Source of the DNA: Tubiluchus corallicola | Taxonomy: Eukaryota; Priapulida; Priapulimorpha; Priapulimorphida; Tubiluchidae | Direction of reading: 5' to 3' | Assembly (NCBI GenBank): GCA_030141605.1 | Contig: JAQGDQ010000224.1 | Location: forward strand, 62,001 to 126,000 | DNA: 64,000 nucleotides | Made by a program: the position numbers and the translations under genes | Shown: in pieces, positions 48,501-56,100 of the stretch | Layout of the letters: each line of letters begins with the position of its first letter | How positions within the stretch are numbered: position 1 is the first letter of the stretch | The notes under the pieces: generated by a model | What the model saw: only the letters and a program-made list of their open reading frames with translations | Told to the model about the DNA's origin: nothing | Databases searched by the model: none

Positions 48501-50790
48501 AATCAATGCATTGTTACCATAGTAACTGAAAGATGGCGTGGCAGTGGTGCAAGGTCACCGACATATCAAACAAATCTTTGTCATTCCACACCATGCCATA
48601 TGTTTGCTAGCTGTTAAAGGGCCAGCTTGACTGCTAATTTCTCCTTTAAAGCAAATGCATGTTTATTTTTGGATGTTGGCTTTACACAACTGATGAAATT
48701 GTTTTTCATTCATTTCTTGTGAGTACATTTATGAAGCTACAATCAAACTCTCTTAATGGCGTATTCGTTTAATGTCAACTTGAATCCCAAGGTAAAGTGG
48801 TACAGTAAACTCTGCGTTAACTCAAAATTGCATAACTCAAATTTTTACCTAACTCAAAGAAATTCAACGGAATCAATGAAATCCTTTGTTTTTCCCTCAA
48901 AAAACATTGCTTAACTCAATTAAAAAATCATGGTCCATTTAATCAAAATACATGTAATTTACTTCGCCTAACTCAAAATGCAATTTATACTCTGGAAAAA
49001 CAAAAAGTTTCGTATAACTCAAACACAGTATCAACTTCCAGGAAAATTCTTATGTCTTAAAAATCGCGCTCCCGGGATTGGTCTTTCTGAGAAAGTCTCA
49101 GTCAGCTACTATGTAGTACGTAAGGCATTGGTAGCCCCACAGTCATAATGTTTAACAGTGTTGTGTACGTGTCCTTTTGTAACATAAAAAAATCATGTTT
49201 CACTACATCATTTTTTATTCTTTATGTAACTGTCATCAAATCTTGTCGTTTATGTATAGAAGTGTTGATTTTCTGTCTTCTATTTAGCTTGTCATCTGGA
49301 GGAGAGGTTTAGAGTTTCTATGCTAGAAAATGGTCAATATTGCCTTAATCAAAGTTTTTTTCAGTCCGGTTGGGTTTGAGTTATGCAGAGTTTACTGTAT
49401 AAACAAGTTTAACTGCACTAGGTTTTGCTATGTGCGGCTTGTCATCTTAACTGCTTAAATACCGTGTGCAATGTAAATGTTCCAGTAATGCATTTACATT
49501 AAAGTTTGAAGACGACCAGTTTCAAACTGATAAAAGCTGTATATGTGCCATTGTTAAGATTGCACTGAAATTTTAAGCTATAAAATTAGACATCGTCATT
49601 CTTGGTATTAAAATTGGTTGTCCGTTTCTTGCAGGTGGAAGCGGAAATCGTTGGCGGAGGACTCATTAAAATCGGCTGAAGGTAAATTAACTAACAGGGA
49701 ACAGGGAAATTTATTAAATGGAATAAGCGATGGTACTTTTGGTCACGCATTTGACAGATGTTATTCTCACGTCATAATACTATAGATTCTCTTGTCTTCT
49801 GACAGAAATACATGCAGTGGATGTTTTGAATTACTTTGTCGCCACGAAGATGGCAAAGTTAGAGAAACGACGCCAAAGAGAAGCAAAGCAAGGCGTATTG
49901 CTGCCATGCATTACTCCGGCAAGGTATTGAATTAATGTTTAATAAATGGAATTTTCACACAGCAGACATTTTTCTCTGCTGGTTGCCGAATTGAAGAAAC
50001 AAATTCGTGTTACCACCTAAAGTCCTCTTATCGTATACTTCTTTAATATTTAAAGATTGTTAAGTCACAATTTATCTATTTTCGTAATGTGAGCACATGC
50101 GAATTCAAAAAATTCTACAGAAATTTTGAATTTTGTGCTTCTTTTTACTTTCGTACTGCTGGGACATTTCTTTCTACAGTAAGTTGTAATCGGTGGTGGG
50201 GTGGGGGCGAGGTTACCAAAACTGTTTCTGTATTTAATCAGCAGGTTACATTGCAGATACTGTTGTTGGTAAATCAAGCAAAAAAGTTATGTTAAATGTT
50301 CATTAGGATTGAGGAATGCAAGAATGATTAGGTAACACCAGAACGTGTGCTCCTTTGAACATTGCTAGCACATGTAGATGCCAATTTTTACTTTAAACAG
50401 TAAATGATTCAAGTTAACCATTTGCTTTTGCGGATTCGTTTCAGAGATCAACGTCTAATTAGATACGGAGAAACGCACATTAGCAGATGCCATCCAGAAA
50501 GAGAAAGTAGATTCCTGGGTAATGTCTCTAGTTTACAATGATAATAATTATCATAACAATTGAAATGTCTATCTTTTCTACCATAACAAAAAATTATGAT
50601 AAATTAGTTTTTAACGAATAGCCGTTTTATTTTTACAGATCACAACACGATGCAGTCTTGTATTCTACCACTCATGCTAAAACTGCCAATTCCCAAAGTA
50701 ACCTTGTGTCCATTCCGGCAAGACAAACCATCACTGGATTCTCAGCAGATTTATCCAAAGTATTACTACCCAAAAATTTCTCAACTTTAA
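17268..50790 (+). CDS. WDR97: WDR97-type WD40-repeat protein, 28 exons, 1,372 aa
   Basis: Twenty-eight exons with GT-AG borders join without a single phase conflict; their lengths add to 4,119 bp, exactly divisible by three. The protein has two WD40 blocks (exons 1-8 and 9-14), then a charged linker rich in Lys/Glu and Ser (exons 15-21), then a helical C-terminal part (exons 22-28). The second block has the family pattern ICCCERLDIVATASLDETI, then CLAFRNDHGDLVVG and YLPEDM, as I know it from the vertebrate WDR97/WDR87 family. WD40 propellers are protein-binding platforms; this family is linked to cilia and sperm, although its exact role is not established. WDR97 is preferred over WDR87 because CYC1 and GPAA1 follow, as near human WDR97. 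Exon coordinates are in the six block entries below. Introns carry many repeats. Confidence 0.8.
18567..19273. mobile_element. TA-type MITE, 707 bp, in intron 3 of WDR97-like gene
   Basis: Inverted ends match imperfectly: the left end reads CGGTAAGTTCTCATTTAACG, and the right end on the opposite strand reads CAGTAAGTCCTCACTTCGCG. The left flank is TA; the right flank is TG, possibly a decayed TA. No transposase frame is present. End style and TA flank suggest a Tc1/mariner-pogo non-autonomous element. Confidence 0.65.
19277..19612 (+). repeat. Interspersed repeat family A, copy 2
   Basis: Same orientation and nearly identical to 14925-15260. It starts only 3 bp after the end of the MITE at 18567-19273, so one probably inserted beside the other or this is a preferred junction. 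Confidence 0.8.
19817..20406 (+). mobile_element. TTAA-ended MITE family B, copy 1 (intron 3)
   Basis: Left end TTAAAGGAAAACAGGA, right end on the opposite strand TTAAAGGAAAACTGGA: a 16-bp terminal inverted repeat with one mismatch, opening with TTAA. About 590 bp, no transposase. Related copies lie at 26180-26801 (inverted), 36040-36606 and 43510-44088. TTAA ends suggest mobilisation by a piggyBac-like enzyme, although the next bases are not the usual CC start. Confidence 0.8.
20872..27051 (+). CDS. WDR97: WDR97-like gene, exons 4-8 (first WD40 block)
   Basis: Exon 4 is 20872-20995, exon 5 22378-22540, exon 6 23827-23955, exon 7 24665-24840, exon 8 26953-27051. Exons 4 and 5 join as GGQDGS|VKIWSD, a typical WD strand-d ending. 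Exon 5 gives ITALSIHP-like VTALSIHPHGPNIITASKDG, and exon 6 FITSSDQSVVIWN, so at least three WD repeats are clear and others are diverged. The exon 7 donor (CCAAAG|GTGGAT) is the least certain in this block; it is the one that keeps phase with exon 8 (ELLFVLLDDG). Confidence 0.82.
21256..21612 (+). repeat. hAT-like short repeat, copy 1 (intron 4)
   Basis: Begins CAGGTTCTCACGGTCAGGG and ends with an inverted, imperfect version (opposite strand CATGGTTCCAACAG). A shorter relative at about 46775-46862 joins the two ends of this sequence and lacks the middle. No clear target duplication was found. Confidence 0.45.
22078..22110 (+). repeat. (GTGGTT)n short microsatellite
   Basis: About five hexamer units of the type TGTGGT/TGCGGT in intron 4. 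Confidence 0.7.
22818..23573 (-). repeat. 54-bp minisatellite, 14 copies, intron 5
   Basis: Fourteen head-to-tail 54-bp units with only a handful of substitutions and no indels. Because 54 is a multiple of three, the - strand is open through the array (an 18-residue unit containing VSISSSKSVTHCL). It lies wholly inside intron 5 of the WDR97-like gene, on the opposite strand, so a real protein is unlikely. The near identity points to recent expansion. Confidence 0.95.
23640..23735 (+). repeat. Degenerate telomere-like (CCCTAA) repeats
   Basis: Loose repeats of the type CTAACCC, CCTAATC and CTTAACCC follow the 54-bp array. They resemble the canonical metazoan telomere motif (TTAGGG on the opposite strand) but are degraded and short. 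Confidence 0.55.
25490..25550 (-). mobile_element. Fragment resembling a hAT-family terminus
   Basis: On the + strand, AGACCGGCTCTCCCACTAGG and then TTGCTTAGGGCGCC resemble the CAGGGCCGGCTCT...GCCGCCCTAGGC-type ends common in animal hAT elements. Only one end is convincing; the element has no clear second boundary. Confidence 0.35.
26180..26801 (-). mobile_element. TTAA-ended MITE family B, copy 2 (inverted, intron 7)
   Basis: Left end TTAAAGCAAAACTAGGACC and right end (opposite strand) CTAAAGGAAGACTGGACG match the family B ends in reverse orientation relative to 19817-20406. Internal landmarks (GGCACTAGTGCCTGCATTTC, AAAATGGGGTAGTATACG) match the other copies. Short open frames here on both strands are by-products. 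Confidence 0.8.
27579..33863 (+). CDS. WDR97: WDR97-like gene, exons 9-14 (second WD40 block)
   Basis: Exon 9 is 27579-27757, exon 10 28983-29052, exon 11 30070-30252, exon 12 32998-33136, exon 13 33314-33420, exon 14 33722-33863. Exons 10-11 give a WD repeat (AHDGRVTGIV ... DMLIKTWRV). Exon 12 holds the clearest unit of the protein (ATASLDETIRIW), and exons 13-14 continue with CLAFRNDHGDLVVG and YLPEDMCTDL, the end of the propeller. The exon 11 donor is TTCAG|GTTTGT, the first unit of a 44-bp minisatellite. Confidence 0.82.
29079..29420 (+). repeat. Dispersed repeat family C, copy 1 (intron 10)
   Basis: Shares long stretches with 47676-48010, such as GCTTATTTCAATGTT, GAAGGATTTAGTAATAAAA, TAAAATCACTTTAAA and AACATTAGGTAAGCTG, in the same order and orientation. 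No ends were defined and no coding is seen. Confidence 0.75.
30251..30690 (+). repeat. 44-bp minisatellite, 10 copies, starting at the exon 11 donor
   Basis: Ten exact-length 44-bp units, beginning two bases before the exon 11/intron 11 border. Each unit starts AGGTTT(G/A)T, so each carries a copy of the 5' splice site. Units 3-7 share GTTTATAT, the others GTTTGTRT, which shows internal homogenisation. Confidence 0.95.
30691..32997. other. Intron 11 (distal part), no gene seen
   Basis: Non-coding. One structured spot is seen at 31384-31427: outer arms GGATCTGT/ACAGATCC enclose an inner hairpin GGGTC-TTC-GACCC. An open frame at 31759-31953 has no recognisable domain and no supporting splice phase. 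Confidence 0.5.
34752..43378 (+). CDS. WDR97: WDR97-like gene, exons 15-21 (charged linker)
   Basis: Exon 15 is 34752-34827, exon 16 36679-36846, exon 17 38043-38181, exon 18 39992-40191, exon 19 40997-41053, exon 20 41658-41741, exon 21 42944-43378. The sequence is Lys/Glu-rich (LTQEEKAELAKEKQCKAD; EHKDKEKKEHKRQE), with coiled-coil-like stretches, then Ser/Tyr-rich low complexity in exon 18, including the small internal repeat SEYTSSEYTP. For exon 19 the acceptor CTCCAG at 40991-40996 keeps the frame; the TTTCTAG seven bases later would break it. Exon 21 is the largest (145 codons) and ends in FLEHIVNKQWFKAAFP. Confidence 0.78.
35270..35308 (+). repeat. (TG)n/(CG)-rich microsatellite
   Basis: Short impure TGTG/TGCG run in intron 15. 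Confidence 0.6.
36040..36606 (+). mobile_element. TTAA-ended MITE family B, copy 3 (intron 15)
   Basis: Same orientation as 19817-20406. Left end TTAAAAGAAGACAGGATG, right end ...TCCAGTTTTGCTTTAA. It ends only 72 bp before exon 16, so it lies close to a 3' splice site. Confidence 0.8.
37187..37436 (+). repeat. Pentanucleotide microsatellite (TTATG)n/(TTACG)n/(TTATA)n
   Basis: About 50 units of 5 bp in intron 16. Blocks run TTATG, TTACG, TTACA, TTATG again, then a long pure TTATA block, with sharp borders. All three frames are open because 5 and 3 are coprime and no unit makes a stop; none is a gene. Confidence 0.97.
40390..40480 (+). repeat. Trinucleotide-rich tract (ATT/GTT/ATC)
   Basis: Impure run of ATT, GTT and ATC triplets in intron 18. 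Confidence 0.8.
41760..42170 (+). repeat. Copy of the block in the zinc-finger pseudogene (intron 20)
   Basis: Matches about 1385-1665 in order and orientation, with many substitutions and small indels. It begins 19 bp after exon 20 ends. See the entry at 1385-1665. Confidence 0.6.
43510..44088 (+). mobile_element. TTAA-ended MITE family B, copy 4 (5' end lost, intron 21)
   Basis: Matches the family from the AAAAAGTATCCATTTTAAC region to the right end, but the left terminus is missing or altered. The right end is degraded (GGCTTTGCTTTGAAC), so this is the oldest-looking copy. Confidence 0.75.
44778..48456 (+). CDS. WDR97: WDR97-like gene, exons 22-24 (helical region)
   Basis: Exon 22 is 44778-44935, exon 23 47105-47281, exon 24 48232-48456. 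The translation is mostly helical (MMLKALTSKSHEERLSFVID; ILKVLLRLLGSKDAAAKELL), which recalls HEAT/ARM-like packing, although no named repeat can be assigned. Exon 24 has an in-frame TGA at 48458-48460. A donor at 48457 (GTGATG) overlapping that stop gives the only phase that opens exon 25 and restores the same Ser codon. Without splicing there, the protein would end ...DMAAVS. Confidence 0.72.
45110..45829. mobile_element. TTAA-type MITE family D, copy 1 (intron 22)
   Basis: Left end TTAACTCCTAGGACTGTAA, right end on the opposite strand TTTACTCCTTCAAGACCG. About 720 bp with no transposase. Related along its length to 51419-52097 (shared TTTGCTGCATTTTGCA, ATGAAAAACTGCTCTCAC, TTCAACTATCCAGACACAAC). 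Confidence 0.8.
46775..46862 (+). repeat. hAT-like short repeat, copy 2 (intron 22)
   Basis: CAGGGTTCTTACAGTCAG at the left and AGTCAGGGAAATTTATTTT at the right match the two ends of 21256-21612 without its middle. Confidence 0.45.
47507..47570 (+). repeat. (CA)n microsatellite
   Basis: Impure CA run ending in a pure (CA) block of about ten units, intron 23. Confidence 0.9.
47676..48010 (+). repeat. Dispersed repeat family C, copy 2 (intron 23)
   Basis: Partner of 29079-29420. The pair shows clear point divergence, so insertion is not recent. Confidence 0.75.
48803..49397. mobile_element. pogo-like MITE, 595 bp, TA target duplication (intron 24)
   Basis: Left end CAGTAAACTCTGCGTTAACT; right end on the opposite strand CAGTAAACTCTGCATAACTC, with the match continuing to CAAA. 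The element is flanked exactly by TA at 48801-48802 and 49398-49399. The CAGT start and the internal ...TAACTCAAA pattern are typical of Tc1/mariner pogo/Tigger-type ends. No transposase frame is present, so it is non-autonomous. Several internal copies of the TAACTCAAA word occur, suggesting sub-terminal repeats. Confidence 0.88.
49635..50790 (+). CDS. WDR97: WDR97-like gene, exons 25-28 (C-terminus)
   Basis: Exon 25 is 49635-49681, exon 26 49806-49923, exon 27 50445-50518, exon 28 50639-50790; the stop TAA is at 50788-50790. Exon 25 is open only if two bases are supplied by the previous exon, and 26-28 then follow in phase. Exon 26 reads VDVLNYFVATKMAKLEKRRQ, a charged helix. Exon 28 ends in a Pro/Tyr-rich tail (LKLPIPKVTLCPF ... 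PKYYYPKISQL), which fits a conserved C-terminal tail better than the alternative frame that is also open here. These exons have no start codon of their own in good context. Confidence 0.7.
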
Positions 50791-52821
50791 CAGTTTTTGT
50801 CTCATGGCATTCCGATTGCTTTTTGCTCATATCATGGTGCTGCAGGACAATAATTTATATTTATATATGAATTAATTTTTGTCAACTATTTATTTGTAAT
50901 TTACCGAAATTATTTCAATGCATATTTTTGTTAGTTTTTATCCATTTGTAAGGAGCTATAGTTTACACTTCAAAGCCTTTGTAACGGAGTACATCTGGCG
51001 TATCATTCAAAGTAGTCTTTATACATCAGAATCGATGCTATTGAAGCGTAGATGCTTGTTGAAGAATTAGTAACTATCCCATTGTCATGAATAATCCGTC
51101 ACTGAATGAGCCAAACACTGTATAAGCTACGTTCGAATGCATGTCCATCGAGGCAAATAAGTAAAGGCCATGTAAAACCACCTAGAAGCAACTTTTCTAG
51201 CAGTCAGGTTATCGTCTTCTGATTGGACTAGGCATTGCCTGACTTTACCAGACACCATGACACACTCAGTTTTCCTCGCCTCTCCGTAAAATCAAGAAAA
51301 GGTACTGCGTTATTTCTTAAGGATTCCCCGTTATCAATGTTTCAGTTTAATGATGCTGAGCTTTTTACACTTTCTGATTCAACTTCTTGCACTCTGATTC
51401 AATGACACTTGCTTCACTTTAACTCCTTCAGGACCGTAAATGTTTGCTGCATTTTGCACGGGTTCATGAAAAACTGCTCTCACTAAGCAGCAATTACGTT
51501 AAATTAGAAACCAAGTTTATATATGAAGTGCGTTTGCTTACCTTACACAAAATAGACAAATAGCTTAGAAGTTGAATAAAGTTAACTGCAGTGTTTGCAC
51601 TGTAACAAAGTACAGTATCTCTTGTGTGAAATCAGCTAATGCAGAAAATTTCAACTATCCAGACACAACACTCTGATAAACTTTTGCCTCAAGTCTACTC
51701 TATTTTTAAGCAGAAATACCTGCTAAATATGATATGACCTTAATTTCTCCTAGGCTGGTCGGTTGCGTTTTTCCTGGACTCTACACAGCAGATGGTTTTC
51801 TTGGGCTATAGCAAGCAGGCGATCAATGAAATAGTGTGTACGATCACATAAGTGTAAATCAGACTAAGCTACTTCTTAGGCTAGGATGGAGTGCCTGAAA
51901 ACGGCGTTTTTCTTAATCTTATCCAATTAAATCACTTATAAATGCTTAAACAAATAGAATGATTGGATTGCAAAGATTCTTCTAAACAGAACATTACTTA
52001 ATTTGTTATCATGTAGTTATGTCTATGCTCATACAGTAGCAGAAAAGTCATAGGTCTTATAGATATATTTTGAATGATGCAGTCCTAAAGGAATTAATGA
52101 CAATTCGACTTACTTTAAGTGCTGAAATTTGGAATTGCTGCCTGTACTTTATACAGCAGGAATCGCTTGCTATTAAGCCAAATCATGGTAAGTAACAACC
52201 TGTCCGAATGTTTCTGATAACAGGCATCTGACGCAGGAATTATGAGGAATACTAGATTGACTTCAGACAAAGAAAATTATTCAGATAAAATTGTCTCGTG
52301 AATGTTATGTGCACAGAACGGCTGGATTGACTGTTGCATTCATCTCATTTGCATTTATGCTTTTGGAAAAACAAAACCACTGTTTACAAACACGTCCCAG
52401 CAACATGTAGCATTAAACAGAACAGAAGTCTATGACATTACAAGTAAATGAACATTTTAAGCTGTTTTTATGCGGGGGAGAAAGCAATAGACATTGGCAG
52501 CACTCTCAATCTACCATCATCAACTGCAGAATTGTGTAGCTGTTGCACTAACTAATGACTCTACCTTTTAATAAACAAATAACATTTAATTGCAAGCAGG
52601 GAACCTCCGCGTTTGATTTTTGAGTTAAGCATTATTGATTTTTGCACCTGACATGCAAATCACTGCTTTTACAGATACAAAAGGAATGATTTCACTTAAC
52701 AGCATATTTTGCTCACTAGCATTGTTAAGCAAATATCGGGTTTCCTCTTTTGACAGTCCATTACAAAAAACATCAATGACGAGGAATTTTTCAAACGTAT
52801 ACCATTCAAGGTATACCACAA
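50791..52821. other. Convergent intergenic region
   Basis: Lies between the WDR97-like stop and the CYC1 3' end. It holds the likely 3' UTR of the WD gene (no exact AATAAA close to the stop was found) and the family D MITE. Remaining DNA shows nothing recognisable. Confidence 0.5.
51419..52097. mobile_element. TTAA-type MITE family D, copy 2
   Basis: Left end TTAA|CTCCTTCAGGACCG, right end CAGTCCTAAAGGAA|TTAA, so TTAA is present on both sides, as expected of piggyBac-type target duplication. About 680 bp, no transposase. Partner of 45110-45829. Confidence 0.82.
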
Positions 52822-52827
52822 TTTATT
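52822..52827 (-). promoter_or_regulatory. CYC1: Candidate poly(A) signal of CYC1
   Basis: TTTATT on the + strand (AATAAA on the - strand), about 310 bp after the CYC1 stop codon. Confidence 0.4.
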
Positions 52828-53139
52828 AAATAATAATTAATTAAAACAGGAACATGGCTGTAACGGCTACAGCAAATATGATAATAATGATGATGACACT
52901 AAGAGATGTTAAGTTTTAAACTGGCAGTGGCATTGCACAATCATATATATAGACAGGAAGCATTAAATTCCCAGATTGTATACAACTAAATGCAAGCTAA
53001 CGATGACAATTCGCACGATTCGAGCTTGTTCCCCTACTGACATTTTTACAACGTATTTGTACAGCTGTGTGTCATCGTTAAGAGAAAGCATACCATATGA
53101 TAAAATATTTATATTATACATGACCTATAGTTACATGTA

Positions 53140-56100
53140 TTATGATCGTACAAGAGGTTTGAACGCAATTTTTCTGCTCTTGATGACTGTCCACTTATGC
53201 CTCTTATAGTAATAAATCACGGGAAACACAATGGCAAAGAACATTAGAGTCTGAAAAACAATGAAGAAAATACATTTAATGCGTTATGTTCTATGCTATA
53301 TTACTAACAGTGTGAAGAACAATTCTAATAAATGTAAGCATTTGATATCAAAACGGAAATAATTTGTACCATAGTTCATTTTGAACTGCAGGCCAAGATA
53401 CACATTTTGAAGTTCCAACACAAGCTGGAAAATGTTCCACCAAAATAAAGAATTTCTTAGAAGGAACCACATGGGGGTCTCATTTTTATTAAAAATTTCA
53501 GTTTTGCCTCAATAATTAAATTTCATCACATTTGAAATTGTGGAAAGGCCATGACGTATTCTCATGGTGATAAATGCTACTGGCCATTACTTTTTTAAGG
53601 TTATGTTTGTAAAAAAATTAATTACTTATGAAGCCGGATGCACTAACCTTCAGAGCCATGCGCTTGCGCTGATCGTGTTCCGGTTCAGTCGCCCATCTTA
53701 GAAAAGTGCATACATCCTTGGCTAGCTGACTAGCTGTCTCAGGCGTCCCTACATGAGCAGATTTGTTGTAATTAAAACACGGACCATATTTTATTTGATT
53801 GACGAATATATCATACATACAAATAATCGAAGGTAACAGTGAACAATAATTTAGCTGTTTAAATATATGATTATTGGGCATGTTGCAGGCACTGTGGAAC
53901 CAGCTTGAGTGTGCCATAAATGTAGATCAAACTCCCTACAAGTAAACATGACAAATTGAGGTCTAAAGCTTCACAGTGGGCACATTCATTACATAATAGC
54001 GGCTTGTAATTGAAGTAAAAAGTTGCAAAAGTCTTACTGGAATTTACTTTTGCAGTTTTTGAGGTGTAAATTCAAATGTTCCCTCAAGAAAAAACTTTTT
54101 ACCAAAGACAATAATATTAGCTAATAATACTTTATCATCAATAGAACAGCTCAGCTCATCACTAATGTCATTCCAATTCACACGTTGGTTTCTCATATTG
54201 TTTACAAGCAGGTGGCGCATTCTCACCATTTACAATACAACTTCATTATACCAAACCGATAGGGACCAAAAACAGTTCTCTATTACAACCTAGGTCTCAT
54301 AGTAAGCATATGCGGCTAATGTACGTGACTATTAAATGGTCAATCATGTATTAATAATTGCGTAGTCTGTGAATAATATACAATGTTTTACTGCGGTAGG
54401 AGAATAAAAAGAATTAATAATAATATTAATATTAATAATTAAAAAAATAAAAGTGCATTTTATGTGACTTCACTAAACTACACAAATGGATGTTTCACAT
54501 TAAACTGCACGTGCAGGTTCATTTGCAATTTACACATTCGTGCTCTTGTTCAGTAAAGTCATTGAGATTCAACAAAGTCAGTCTCTTTTGAATTTTTATG
54601 TGTCTCTTGCAAAATCTTTGCAAGAAAGTAACTATAATAGAGTGTTCATTACTATATGATACAGCTCAACAGTATGTTACAGGTGTATGTGTGTATTTGC
54701 AAGTTGTTATAAAACAACTAATAAAGGTGCTAAACTGTATTTGGTTACAAATGAATAATGCAAAGGTCGTTAATTTGTCATTACCTAACACACAGTATAT
54801 AAACAAGACATTATACACATACAACATCAACATTAAAATTAAAAAGAGAAGATTAAAATCGATAGGACGAGTCATATGACTACGAGATGACAGCACATTA
54901 AAATTTGCTTTCAAAGAAGCACAGCAGAAAGATAGGAACCCGCAAGGAGGACAGCTGCTGATTTATATCAATTTTATCCAAAAATATCATATCAACACAT
55001 TATTAGATATAAAAAGTAGAGAGCCATGGGAAGTTGTAAGTGACAGAGCAGTGAGGTCTAAAGTGAATTCACTGAAGCGTCATATCAGAGGACATGTGAA
55101 AGCAGAAGTAATGATTCCAAGTGCTGCACAGAAAGCAAAATCCAAATAGACCAAATTTGTGAGTTTTAAACTCAAGTTGGATATTTAACTTTACCATCAG
55201 TTAAACTGATTGTATGTTAAAATGCCTATTATTTTATGAGTAAGCTTCTTTTAGACGTATTCAGATAACAGCTCAAGTTATGGAAAACAAGACTGACGTC
55301 ATAAACAATAATGTATATTTTTGTTGAAATTGGAGGTGTTGCCCTCATGGAGACAAAGATGCTGTTGGCTAGCAGAAATTCAGAGCTGACTTTTAGAATT
55401 TAACATGAGTGGAAGCTCTGTGTAGTTAATTTGTCATTACCTAACACACAGTATATAAACAAGACATTATACACATACAACATCAACAAGTAAATGCTTG
55501 CACTTAGATTCAACAATTTATGTTTGACACGGCTTTCCGCAATAACACTACATTCTACAATTAACAGCGAATGACAGTTTTTAAAATCTCATCATTTACC
55601 TTTCCATTTGTTACATCAAAGTTACCACACTTACCATCTTCATACTCGACCACTTCATTGTACAATGCTTGTGCCATACCAATAGCTCCTCCGGGAAAGT
55701 ATGGGTTATAATACATCCCTTCTCTTAGTTCAAAACCGGCCGGAGGGTCACAGTAGCCAGTTAACAAGAAAAACAAGTAATCCTAAAACATGTTTAATAC
55801 ATGAAAGGCATGCTGAAGGTGTGAAAATAAGTTTGTACATAGTCTAAATACAAGTAATAGTTTGCTAACAGCCACAGCTCGTACATGGCATACTGATAAC
55901 TTTATATTATATATTAACGTTAACAACAGCACTCTTTCCAAAAAACCTGAGTAACTAAATGTCACCAAATACATCTTAATGTGAAAATAATACATGCCAA
56001 ATGCGTGTAATGAACTGAGTGGCAAGCATTAATATGTTACGTTTCATTAGTGAAAATGTTTATTAGTTGTAAAACTGTCTTGTTCTAGCCATATCTTACA

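Noticed and set aside
50658-50870. Alternative reading frame of the last WDR97-like exon (70 residues)
   Set aside because: It does not keep phase with exon 27; the in-phase frame ends at 50790 and gives a more protein-like tail.
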